A DNA stretch of 64,000 nucleotides from assembly GCA_003153575.1 (NCBI GenBank), contig PLZW01000010.1, positions 1-64,000 on the forward strand, read 5' to 3'. Positions 41,424 through 49,303 of this stretch are shown here, one piece after another (the stretch's first letter is position 1; the number at the start of each line of letters is the position of its first letter). The notes beneath the pieces were generated by a model, which saw nothing but the letters and a program-made list of their open reading frames with translations, searched no databases and was not told where the DNA came from. Made by a program: the position numbers and the translations under genes. The DNA comes from Acidimicrobiaceae bacterium (lineage in GTDB: Bacteria; Actinomycetota; Acidimicrobiia; Acidimicrobiales; RAAP-2).

Positions 41424-42548
41424 TTGAGGACATCGGGCGACGCCGTGGCAGCCCGGACCTCACCACTGGCCGTGCTGACCGGGCGCCGTGACGGAGCCGT
41501 GCCCGACCTCCCTGCCGGCCTCCTCCCCGGTCTCCGCCGCATGGCCGAGGCCATCGGTCGCCACTCGGCCGAGCTCGGTCAGCGGGTGGTGCTCGACCCG
41601 GAGGCGGTGGCGTGCGAACGGGCGGTGGCCGCCGGTCTGACCAGGAACGGCGATATCAGCTGCGGTGGGGCGTGCCGGCTGCTGGCGACGGCGGACCACT
41701 GGGTGGGGGTGAACCTGCCCCGCCCCGAGGACTGGGAGTCGACCGCCGCCTGGCTCGAGATCGGCGCCCCGATCGAGGACGGACGGTGGGACCAGGTGGC
41801 CGCACATGTGGGCGGGTGCACCGGGGACGAGCTGGTGGAGCGGGCCGTGCTCCTCGGGATGGCGGTGGCCGTCGTGGGTGAGCGGGCGGCCGGCGACCAC
41901 GGCCCTCCCGACCCGGAAGGAGCGACGCCGGGCGTCGCCGTCCGGGAAGTCGGGCCCGGCGACGCGGTGGCGGATGCGCGGCAACTTGAGGTGGTCGATC
42001 TGTCCTCCCTGTGGGCCGGCCCGCTGGCCGGATCGGTACTGCGGCGCACCGGGGCACGGGTGGTCAAGGTCGAGTCCGCCACCCGGCCCGACGCCGCCCG
42101 CGCCGGCCCCCCTTCCCTGTTCCGGTCGCTCAACGCGGGCAAGGGGTCGGTCACCCTCGACTTCGGGTCGACGTCGGGAAGGCGGGAGCTCCGCGACCTG
42201 GTGTCCCGCTCCGACGTGGTCATCACCTCGGCCCGCCCCCGGGCCCTGGAGCAGCTCGGGTTGGACCCGGCGGCGTCCGTCGGTGACGGGGGCCCGGCGG
42301 TCTGGTTGGCCGTGACGGGCTACGGCTGTGGGCCCGGCTCGGCGGACCGGGTGGCGTTCGGCGACGACGCCGCCGCCGCCGGGGGACTGGTGGTGTGGGA
42401 CCCCGACGGGCCATGCTTCTGCGCCGACGCCCTGGCCGATCCGGCCACCGGTCTGGCCGGAGCGGCCACGGTGCTCGACCTCCTGGCCTCCGGGCGGAGG
42501 GGGGTCGTGACCGCCTCCATGGCCGACGTCGCCGGCGCACTGGTATGA
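41424..42548 (+). CDS. CaiB/BaiF-like protein with permuted domain order
   Basis: In this 374-residue protein the usual N-terminal CoA-transferase block (LEVVDLSSLWAGPLAGSVLR, VVKVE, LNAGKGSVTLDFG, then AFGDDAAAAGGLV with an Asp at the catalytic position) begins only near residue 187 and runs to the end. Residues 85-180 (TADHWVGVNLPRPEDW, then GDELVERAVLLGMAVAVVGE) look like the family's normal C-terminal domain. The order is therefore circularly permuted. The start is uncertain: TTG 41424, or GTG 41445. It overlaps the next gene as ATGA. It could still act on CoA esters or bind CoA as a partner of the neighbouring crotonase. Confidence 0.75.
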   Translation: MRTSGDAVAARTSPLAVLTGRRDGAVPDLPAGLLPGLRRMAEAIGRHSAELGQRVVLDPEAVACERAVAAGLTRNGDISCGGACRLLATADHWVGVNLPRPEDWESTAAWLEIGAPIEDGRWDQVAAHVGGCTGDELVERAVLLGMAVAVVGERAAGDHGPPDPEGATPGVAVREVGPGDAVADARQLEVVDLSSLWAGPLAGSVLRRTGARVVKVESATRPDAARAGPPSLFRSLNAGKGSVTLDFGSTSGRRELRDLVSRSDVVITSARPRALEQLGLDPAASVGDGGPAVWLAVTGYGCGPGSADRVAFGDDAAAAGGLVVWDPDGPCFCADALADPATGLAGAATVLDLLASGRRGVVTASMADVAGALV

Positions 42549-43969
42549 GCGGCGTCGGTATGAGCGGCGTCCTGGTGCGGGACGTGGCCTATGGCGGCGG
42601 TCGGGGCGACATTCGGTGTACGGCGGGCCGGATCGCCGAGATCGGCACCGGCCTGGTGTTGCAGGCGGGGGAGGAGGAGGTGACCGGTGCGGTCGCCGTG
42701 CTGCCCGGGCTCCACGACCATCACCTGCACCTCCTGGCCATGGCCGCCTACCGGGACTCGGTCGACCTCGGTCCGGAGTGCGTGGCCTCGCCGGGGGACT
42801 TGGCCCGGATCCTGGCCGGCGCCGCCGGTGCGCCCACGGCTGTGACCGGGTCCTGGATTCGGGCCGTCGGCTACGACGCGTCCACCGGGGGGGAGCTCGA
42901 TCGGTGGGTCCTCGACCGGTTGGTGGCGGACCGTCCCGTGCGGGTCCAGCACCGCTCGGGCCACTTGTGGGTGTTGAACTCGCGGGCGTGCGCGCTCGTC
43001 GGCCTCGAGGGCGACGTGCAGCCCGGGGTCGAGCGGGTCGACGGGGTGGCCACCGGCCGCATCGTCGACGCCGACGACTGGCTGGCATCGAGGGTGCCGC
43101 ATGGGGCCCCACCGGATCTGGCCGCCGTCAGCCGGCGGCTGGCCTCGCTCGGCGTGACCGGGGTGACCGACTGCACCCCGGTGCACGACGTGGCCGACCT
43201 CGAGACGTTGGCCGCCGCCGTCGGCTCCGGCGCCCTGGCCCAGCGGGTCGTGGCCACCGGGAGCATCGACCTGGCCGGGGCCGGGGCGCCTGCCGGGTTG
43301 GAGCTCGGCCCGGTCAAGGTCATGGTCGGCGACCTGGCGTACCCGTCGGTCGAGGGATTGGCCGCCACCATGGACGAAGCGCACGGCCGCGGACGCGCCG
43401 TGGCGCTGCACTGCGCCAGCCGGATCGCCGCCGTGCTGGCTGTAGCTGCCTGGGAGCAGGCCGGCCCCCGGGCGGGCGACCGTATGGAGCACGGGGCGGT
43501 GCTCCCCTTCGACCTGGTGGCCCGGCTGGCCCGGCTGGGGATCACCGTCGTCACCCAGCCCGGGTTCCTCTTCGAGCGTGGGGACCGGTACCTGGCCGAG
43601 GTGGAGCCTGACGACCTGCCCCACCTCTACCGGTGCGCCACCCTCGAGGCCGCCGGTGTCGGCGTCGGTGGGAGCACCGACGCCCCGTTCGGTCCGGACG
43701 ACCCCTGGTTGGCCATGCGTTCGGCGGTGACGCGGCGGACCCGCTCCGGCTCGCGTGTCGGCCCCGACGAGGGGGTGGGCCGGGCACGGGCACTGGGGCT
43801 GTTCCTGTCCGATCCGGGCGCCCCGGGGGGTCCCTCCCGCACCGTGGTCGTGGGCGGAACCGCCGACCTGGTGGTGCTCGACTGCACCTTGGCCAGGGTG
43901 CTGGAGGACCTCGACGCCCGACATGTCATGGCGACCGTGGCCCGGGGACGGGTCGTCCACCGGGGCTGA
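42545..43969 (+). CDS. Amidohydrolase-3 family (TIM-barrel) hydrolase
   Basis: This 474-residue protein has a typical composite-domain start (VLVRDVAYGGGRGDIRCTAG), the metal motif His-x-His inside LPGLHDHHLHLL, DRMEHGAVLP in the middle and GGSTDAPFGPDDPW, followed by the C-terminal beta-sandwich ending GTADLVVLDC. This matches the YtcJ-like amidohydrolase-3 group, which hydrolyses amides or cyclic amides. ATG 42545 overlaps the stop of the permuted CaiB gene by 4 bp. The start could also be the second ATG five codons later. The substrate is unknown. Confidence 0.87.
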   Translation: MSGVGMSGVLVRDVAYGGGRGDIRCTAGRIAEIGTGLVLQAGEEEVTGAVAVLPGLHDHHLHLLAMAAYRDSVDLGPECVASPGDLARILAGAAGAPTAVTGSWIRAVGYDASTGGELDRWVLDRLVADRPVRVQHRSGHLWVLNSRACALVGLEGDVQPGVERVDGVATGRIVDADDWLASRVPHGAPPDLAAVSRRLASLGVTGVTDCTPVHDVADLETLAAAVGSGALAQRVVATGSIDLAGAGAPAGLELGPVKVMVGDLAYPSVEGLAATMDEAHGRGRAVALHCASRIAAVLAVAAWEQAGPRAGDRMEHGAVLPFDLVARLARLGITVVTQPGFLFERGDRYLAEVEPDDLPHLYRCATLEAAGVGVGGSTDAPFGPDDPWLAMRSAVTRRTRSGSRVGPDEGVGRARALGLFLSDPGAPGGPSRTVVVGGTADLVVLDCTLARVLEDLDARHVMATVARGRVVHRG

Positions 43970-44033
43970 GGCACAGGGTCGGATGGAGCGGTGGTGCCAC
44001 GTGGCCCGGCGTTGTCTGCCAGAATCGCAGTGA

Positions 44034-44051
44034 CCAGGGCGGAGGCCCTGG
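44034..44051 (+). promoter_or_regulatory. Leader hairpin before amidohydrolase ribosome-binding site
   Basis: CCAGGGC, loop GGAG, GCCCTGG: a perfect 7-bp stem immediately before the GAGGGGGAG ribosome-binding site of the gene at 44067. It could shape initiation or end transcripts from upstream. Confidence 0.4.
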
Positions 44052-44066
44052 GAGGGGGAGTGCCCG

Positions 44067-45356
44067 ATGGACATCAATGACATGGTCATGGTCAGCGTCG
44101 ACGACCACGTGGTGGAGCCTCCCGGCATGTTCGACGACCGGCTGCCGGCCAAGTACGTCGACCTCGCCCCGAAGTTCATCACCAACGACGACGGCACCAA
44201 CTCCTGGCTCTACGAGGGCCAGGTCCTGCCCAACGTCGCCCTCAACGCCGTGGCCGGCCGGCCGCGCGAGGAGTACGGACTCGAGCCCACCTCCTTCGAC
44301 CAGCTTCGGCCCGGTTGTTTCGACATCCACGAGCGGGTGAAGGACATGGACGCCAACGGGGTCCTCGGGTCGCTCTGTTTCCCCTCCTTCCCCCAGTTCT
44401 GCGGTCAGCTCTTCGCCCGGACCGAGGACAAGGACGTGGCCCTCGCCATGGTCCGCGCCTACAACGACTGGCACATCGACGAGTGGTGCGGGACCTACCC
44501 GGGCCGCTTCATGCCCTGCCCGATCCCGGCCGTCTGGGACCCGGAGATCATGGCCGCCGAGATCCGCCGGACGGCGGCCAAGGGTGCCCACGCCGTGACC
44601 TTCTCGGAGAACCCGTCGAAGCTGGGTTGGCCATCCATCCACTCGGACCACTGGAACCCGGTGTGGAAGGCGTGCAGCGAGGAGGAGGTCGTCGTGTGCA
44701 TGCACATCGGGTCCTCGTCGGCCCTGGTGATCACCTCCTCCGACGCCCCGATGGACTGTCTGATCACCCTCCAGCCGATGAACATCGTCCAGGCCGCCAC
44801 CGACCTGGTGTGGTCGCCGGTGCTGCGGTCGTTCCCCGATCTGAAGGTGGCGCTCTCCGAGGGCGGCATCGGCTGGATCCCGTACTTCCTCGAGCGGGTC
44901 GACTACAACTACGACCGCCACCACGCCTGGACCGGTCAAGACTTCGGCGACCAGTTGCCGAGCGAGGTGTTCAACCAGCACGTGCTGACCTGCTTCATCG
45001 ACGACCAGTTCGGCGTGGCCAGCCGCGACTTCCTCGACATGGACAACGTGATGTGGGAGTGCGACTACCCCCACTCCGACTCCACCTGGCCGACCGCCCC
45101 CGAGACCCTGTCGGCCAACCTGGCCGGCATGTCCGACCACGACCTCGACCGGGTCACCCACCTGAACGCCATGCGCCACTTCAACTACGACCCCTTCACC
45201 ATCCTGGGTGGCAAGGAGCAGTGCACGGTTGGCGCACTGCGGGCCCGGGCGGTGGGCCGTGACGTCTCCATCCAGTCGAAGTTGCGCGCCGGCGTCGCCA
45301 AGTCGGGCACGCTGGCCGTCGACCTGCTCAAGGTGGGCGGCTCCTCAGGCGACTGA
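44067..45356 (+). CDS. Amidohydrolase-2 family metal-dependent hydrolase
   Basis: This 429-residue TIM-barrel protein starts MDINDMVMVSVDDHVVEPPGMF, with Asp-Asp-His replacing His-x-His at the first metal site. It has VVCMHIGSSSALV in the middle and NVMWECDYPHSDSTWP near residue 330, the metal-proximal Asp strand. It is paralogous to 48053-49252, sharing the VDDHxxEPP start, PREExxxEPxxFDQxRPGC segment and CDYPHxDSTWP motif. ATG 44067 follows GGGGGAG. A gene for a CaiB CoA-transferase comes next after a 100-bp gap with competing hairpins. The function is not assigned beyond family. Confidence 0.87.
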   Translation: MDINDMVMVSVDDHVVEPPGMFDDRLPAKYVDLAPKFITNDDGTNSWLYEGQVLPNVALNAVAGRPREEYGLEPTSFDQLRPGCFDIHERVKDMDANGVLGSLCFPSFPQFCGQLFARTEDKDVALAMVRAYNDWHIDEWCGTYPGRFMPCPIPAVWDPEIMAAEIRRTAAKGAHAVTFSENPSKLGWPSIHSDHWNPVWKACSEEEVVVCMHIGSSSALVITSSDAPMDCLITLQPMNIVQAATDLVWSPVLRSFPDLKVALSEGGIGWIPYFLERVDYNYDRHHAWTGQDFGDQLPSEVFNQHVLTCFIDDQFGVASRDFLDMDNVMWECDYPHSDSTWPTAPETLSANLAGMSDHDLDRVTHLNAMRHFNYDPFTILGGKEQCTVGALRARAVGRDVSIQSKLRAGVAKSGTLAVDLLKVGGSSGD

Positions 45357-45371
45357 CGGGGCCGCACCTCC

Positions 45372-45401
45372 GGTGCCGGCACCCCGGGCCGGCCCGGTGC
45401 C
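45372..45401 (+). promoter_or_regulatory. Mutually exclusive hairpins upstream of CaiB gene
   Basis: GGCACC at 45378-45383 can pair with GGTGCC on its left (45372-45377) or on its right (45396-45401, with GGG/CCC pairs inside). The second form is a terminator-like stem without a U-tract. Simple GC-rich termination is the plainer reading. Confidence 0.35.
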
Positions 45402-45456
45402 CCACGCCGCCGTCGCGTCGGCCCTCCGATCCACCCCGAAGAAGAAGGATGCACCC

Positions 45457-46674
45457 ATGTCGAACCCGCTGTCCGGAGTCCGAGTCCTCGAGGTGGCGGC
45501 CTGGACGTTCGTCCCCGCCGCCGGGGCGGTCCTGGCCGACTGGGGTGCCGACGTCATCAAGGTGGAGCATCCCGAGACCGGCGACCCCCAGCGGGGCCTG
45601 GTGGCCATGGGACTCATCCCCGGTGGCCCGAACGCCGTCAACTACATCATGGAGCAGCCGAACCGCGGCAAGCGGAGCATCGGCCTCGACATCAGCACCG
45701 ATGCCGGCCGCGACCTCCTGTACCGGCTGGCCGAGACGTCGGACGTCTTCCTGACCAGCTTCCTCCCGTCGGTCCGCCAGCGCCTCCGCGTCGACGTCGA
45801 GCACATCCGGGCCATCAATCCGGACATCGTCTATGCCCGGGGCACCGGTCAGGGGGCCCACGGTGACGACCGCGACAAGCCGGGCTACGACGGCTCGGTG
45901 TACTGGGGTCGGGGCGGCGTCGGCAGCGCCCTCATGCCCTCCGACTCGCGCTACCCGATCGGTGGTCGACCGGCGTTCGGCGACCTGGCCGGCGGCATGG
46001 CCATTGCCGGCGGTATCGCCGCCGCACTGGTGCAGCGGGCCAACAGCGGCAAGGCACCGATCGTCGACGTCTCGCTCCTCGGCCTGGCCATGTGGCAGCT
46101 GTCGCCCGACATCGTCGCCTCGGGGCTGTACGGCGGGGACCCGATGCCGAAATTCGGGCGGAGCGCATCGCCCAACCCACTGGTCGGCAGCTACCGGACG
46201 AGTGACGACCGGTTCATCACCTTGATGATGCTGCAGGCCGACCGCTTCTGGTCCGAGTTCTGCACCTTGGTCGGACGTCCAGAGCTCATCGACGATCCCC
46301 GCTTCGCCGACGGGGCCAGCCGGTTCGCCAACCGGGAGGAGTGCGTCGCCATCTTCGACGAGATGTTCGCCGGCCGGACCTATGCCGAGTGGAAGGAGAC
46401 GCTGGCCGGACTCAGCGGGGCGTGGGCGCCGGTGCAGTTGGCCAGCGAGCTGGTCGACGATCCCCAGGTGGCGGCCAACGGCTACCTGGCCCGGGTCAGT
46501 CGGGAGGACGGACAGGAGTACGACCTGGTGGCCAACCCGGTCCAGATGGACGAGCAGGCGGACGAGCTGCGGGCCGCCCCCGGACACGGTGAGCACACCG
46601 ACGAGATCCTGCTCGGCCTCGGCCTCGACTGGGACGCCATCATCGCCCACAAGGAGTCCGGCGCCGTCCTGTGA
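45457..46674 (+). CDS. CaiB/BaiF-family (class III) CoA-transferase
   Basis: This 405-residue protein has the standard order: LSGVRVLEVAAWTFVPAAGAVLADWGADVIKVEHP, NRGKRSIGLDIS, then DKPGYDGSVYWGRGGVG with Asp at the catalytic position. The C-terminal domain has SDDRFITLMMLQADRFW and WAPVQLASELVDDPQ. It should transfer CoA between acids through an aspartyl-CoA intermediate. ATG 45457 has AAGGA nine bases upstream; the frame further upstream has no similarity. It contrasts with the permuted CaiB-like gene that opens this plus-strand run. Confidence 0.92.
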   Translation: MSNPLSGVRVLEVAAWTFVPAAGAVLADWGADVIKVEHPETGDPQRGLVAMGLIPGGPNAVNYIMEQPNRGKRSIGLDISTDAGRDLLYRLAETSDVFLTSFLPSVRQRLRVDVEHIRAINPDIVYARGTGQGAHGDDRDKPGYDGSVYWGRGGVGSALMPSDSRYPIGGRPAFGDLAGGMAIAGGIAAALVQRANSGKAPIVDVSLLGLAMWQLSPDIVASGLYGGDPMPKFGRSASPNPLVGSYRTSDDRFITLMMLQADRFWSEFCTLVGRPELIDDPRFADGASRFANREECVAIFDEMFAGRTYAEWKETLAGLSGAWAPVQLASELVDDPQVAANGYLARVSREDGQEYDLVANPVQMDEQADELRAAPGHGEHTDEILLGLGLDWDAIIAHKESGAVL

Positions 46675-46682
46675 GCGATGGC

Positions 46683-46695
46683 CGGCGGGACGCCG
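46683..46695. terminator. Short hairpin between convergent genes
   Basis: CGGCG, loop GGA, CGCCG in the 37-bp gap between the CaiB gene and the convergent P450 gene. The 5-bp stem makes this a weak candidate. Confidence 0.25.
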
Positions 46696-46711
46696 ACGTC
46701 GCCCCCGACCC

Positions 46712-47932
46712 TCACTGGGCCGCGGTGAACTCCATCGGGAAGTGGTCGATCGAGCGGATCGCCGGCGTATAGACGAGGGTGTGTCCCTCGGGCACGTGGT
46801 ACTCCGGGATGCGCAGGTGCCACCGGCGCAGCGCCACCCGCAGCTCGAGGCGGGCGAGGTGTGAGCCCAGGCACCGGTGGACACCGCCGCCGAAGGCCAC
46901 GTGGCGGTTGACGTCGCGGTCGAAGCGGACGACGTCGGCGTCAGGCAGGTCGGCCTCGTCGGTATTGACGGAGCCCAACATGATCATGACGCTCTGCCCC
47001 TGGGCGACCGGGCACCCGGCCAGCTCGGTGTCCTCGGTGGCGATCCGGACCACACCCATGACCGGCGTCTCCCACCGGAGGAGCTCCTCGATGGCGGCGG
47101 GAATGATCGAGGGGTCCTCGACGATGGCTCGGCGCTGCTCGGGATGGGCCGAGAGGTAGCCGAAGACGCAGTCGAGGGTGGCCGTCACCGTGTCGAGGCC
47201 GGCGATGAGGAAGAGGAAGCAGATGTCGAGGATGTCCTCGCGGGTGAGCCGCTCGCCGTCGACGGTGGCGTCGAGGAACCGGCTCAGCATGTCGTCCTTG
47301 CGCTCCACCTCCCGCTGGTCGAGGACGCTGTCGAAGTAGGCGTAGATCGAGTCGGCCGTCGCCCGCTGGTAGGCCTTCGTCTCCGCACTCGCATAGGTGC
47401 TCCCGATGACCATGTGCGGTCGGATGATCCCGTCCTTCATCTTGAGGAACGTGGGTAGCTCCTCGACGGGCAGTCCCAGGAGTCCGAGGAACACCCGGGT
47501 GGGGAAGAGGGTCGAGAACTCCTTGGAGAAGTCCACCTCGCCCCGCTCGATGAAGGTGTCGATCAGTTCGTCGGCGGCCGCGTTGAGCGACTCCTCGAGC
47601 TTGGCCACCTCGCGGGGGGCGAAGATCGGGTCGAGGAGCTTGCGGAACTTCTTGTGCTCGGGAGGGTCGATCTGGAGCGGGATGAGGGGTCGGATGTTGC
47701 TCAGGTCGACGGCGTCGACGTTGGACGAGAAGATCACCGGGTCCCGCAGGACGACGTCGACGTCCACCTTCCGGGTGACGACGACGCCGTGTTCGACCGG
47801 CATCACCGGCATCGAGTCCCGCAGCATCTTGAACATCGGCTGCGGGTGGGCCGCCATCTCGGGGTCCATGCCGGCGAACGGATCTTCGGCGGCCCCCTCG
47901 GCGGACTCGTCTACTGGTGCGGCACGTTCCAT
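46712..47932 (-). CDS. Cytochrome P450
   Basis: This 406-residue P450 has the I-helix oxygen-activation motif LIAGLDTVTATL, the K-helix E-x-x-R in EELLRWETPV, and the heme loop FGGGVHRCLGSHLARLEL with Cys354 as the thiolate ligand. It hydroxylates or epoxidises a hydrophobic substrate using electrons from a ferredoxin; two suitable ferredoxins are encoded in the window, neither adjacent. ATG 47932 follows GAGGAG; a start 32 codons upstream is unlikely. A TAGACT box about 90 bases upstream may be its -10. It could feed the epoxide hydrolase or the alcohol dehydrogenase. Confidence 0.95.
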   Translation of the reverse strand: MERAAPVDESAEGAAEDPFAGMDPEMAAHPQPMFKMLRDSMPVMPVEHGVVVTRKVDVDVVLRDPVIFSSNVDAVDLSNIRPLIPLQIDPPEHKKFRKLLDPIFAPREVAKLEESLNAAADELIDTFIERGEVDFSKEFSTLFPTRVFLGLLGLPVEELPTFLKMKDGIIRPHMVIGSTYASAETKAYQRATADSIYAYFDSVLDQREVERKDDMLSRFLDATVDGERLTREDILDICFLFLIAGLDTVTATLDCVFGYLSAHPEQRRAIVEDPSIIPAAIEELLRWETPVMGVVRIATEDTELAGCPVAQGQSVMIMLGSVNTDEADLPDADVVRFDRDVNRHVAFGGGVHRCLGSHLARLELRVALRRWHLRIPEYHVPEGHTLVYTPAIRSIDHFPMEFTAAQ

Positions 47933-48052
47933 CGGTTCTCCTCGGGGGCGTCTCGGGTCGTCGGTCCGGCTCGGGAGTTCGGCCGTGCTCCCCCCGGAAC
48001 CTCGGCCACCGCCGAGTCTATGACGCATCGCCAGCGCGGTGTGGGCCAGGGG

Positions 48053-49252
48053 CTATCGGAGCGTGCGCCAGTCGTCGACCGGGGGCAGGGGATGGTCGAA
48101 GAGGGCGGCGGCGTTGCCCCCGGCCACCTTGCGGAGCACGGCCTCGTCCAGCTGGCCGAATGACGAGGCCAGGACGGCCTGGGTGTCGGGCCAGGTGGAG
48201 TCGGCGTGGGGGTAGTCGCATTCCAGCATCACGTGGTCGAGGCCGATCCGGTCCAGCAGGGGGGTCATCGACGGATCGTCGATCGTGCAGAACCAGAAGT
48301 TCCGGCCGAGCACCTCGCTCGGGCGGAGGTCCGACGTCCACGTGGCGCTCTCGGTGCCCGACGCGGAGTGGTCGACCACGTAGTCGACGCGGTCCATCAG
48401 CATCGGGACCCAACCGATGCCGCCCTCGGAGAGGGCCACCCGCAGGTCCGGATGGCGAACGGGGACACCCGACCACACCCACTCCGCCGCCGCCAGGAGG
48501 GCGTTGACCGGAAACACCGTGGGGAGCAGCTCGAACGGCGGTCCCGGCGACGGCAGCGGGGCCCATGACGAGGCCCCGGTGTGGAGGCAGACGACCGTCC
48601 CGGTCTCCTGGCAGGTGGCGAAGAACGGGTCCCAGTGGTCGGTGAAGATCGAGGGGAGACCGAGCTGGGCCGGGAACTCGGGGAAGCTGACGGCCTTGAA
48701 CCCCAGCGCGGCGTTGGCCCGGACCTCGGCCGCCGCCGTGGCCACGTCGTCGAGCCACGGGATCTGGAGGGGGATGACCCGCGCCGGGTGCGTGCCGGCC
48801 CACACCTCGAGGTGCCACCGGTTCCAGGCCCGGGTGCAGGCCAGCCCGAGCTCCTTGTCCGACGCCTGGGAGAAGACGGCACCGCAGAACCCGGCGACGA
48901 GGGAGGGGAAGCAGAGCGTCGCCCAGATACCGGCGATGTCCATGTCGCCCACCCGGGCGTCGATGTCGTAACACCCGGGTCGCATCTGGTCGAACCGGGC
49001 CGGTTCCATGCTCCACTCCTCGCGGGGCCGGCCGACCACGGCGTTGAGTCCGACGTTCGGATACTCGCGACCCTCGAACTGCCAGTACTGGTCACCGTTG
49101 CCGCGCTCGAGGATCCGGGGGGCACCAGCCGCATGGGCGGCCGGTATGCGCCCCTCGAAGAGGTCCGGCGGTTCGATCAAGTGGTCGTCCACCGAAATGA
49201 CGGGGACGAGGATGGGTCGGGGTTCGGGATCCGCCAGCAGCGTGCTCGCCAT
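48053..49252 (-). CDS. Amidohydrolase-2 family metal-dependent hydrolase
   Basis: This 399-residue protein is the paralog of 44067-45356. It starts MASTLLADPEP and has VISVDDHLIEPPDLF, so again Asp-Asp-His rather than His-x-His, with VVCLHTGASSWAP in the middle and VMLECDYPHADSTWPD near the end. ATG 49252 lies 8 bases after a minus-strand TAGCCT (49266-49261), so leaderless or near-leaderless expression is possible. It is upstream of the P450 on the same strand with a 120-bp gap. The function is unassigned beyond family. Confidence 0.87.
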   Translation of the reverse strand: MASTLLADPEPRPILVPVISVDDHLIEPPDLFEGRIPAAHAAGAPRILERGNGDQYWQFEGREYPNVGLNAVVGRPREEWSMEPARFDQMRPGCYDIDARVGDMDIAGIWATLCFPSLVAGFCGAVFSQASDKELGLACTRAWNRWHLEVWAGTHPARVIPLQIPWLDDVATAAAEVRANAALGFKAVSFPEFPAQLGLPSIFTDHWDPFFATCQETGTVVCLHTGASSWAPLPSPGPPFELLPTVFPVNALLAAAEWVWSGVPVRHPDLRVALSEGGIGWVPMLMDRVDYVVDHSASGTESATWTSDLRPSEVLGRNFWFCTIDDPSMTPLLDRIGLDHVMLECDYPHADSTWPDTQAVLASSFGQLDEAVLRKVAGGNAAALFDHPLPPVDDWRTLR

Positions 49253-49303
49253 GGATGGCGAGGCTAGCGTCGGTTCACCGGGGGATATGAGACGCGGGGT
49301 GGC

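Noticed and set aside
44031-44081. A further leader ORF before the amidohydrolase at 44067 (GTG 44031)
   Set aside because: It overlaps the start, but the upstream box is CAGAAT rather than TANNNT and the amidohydrolase has its own strong GGGGGAG site.
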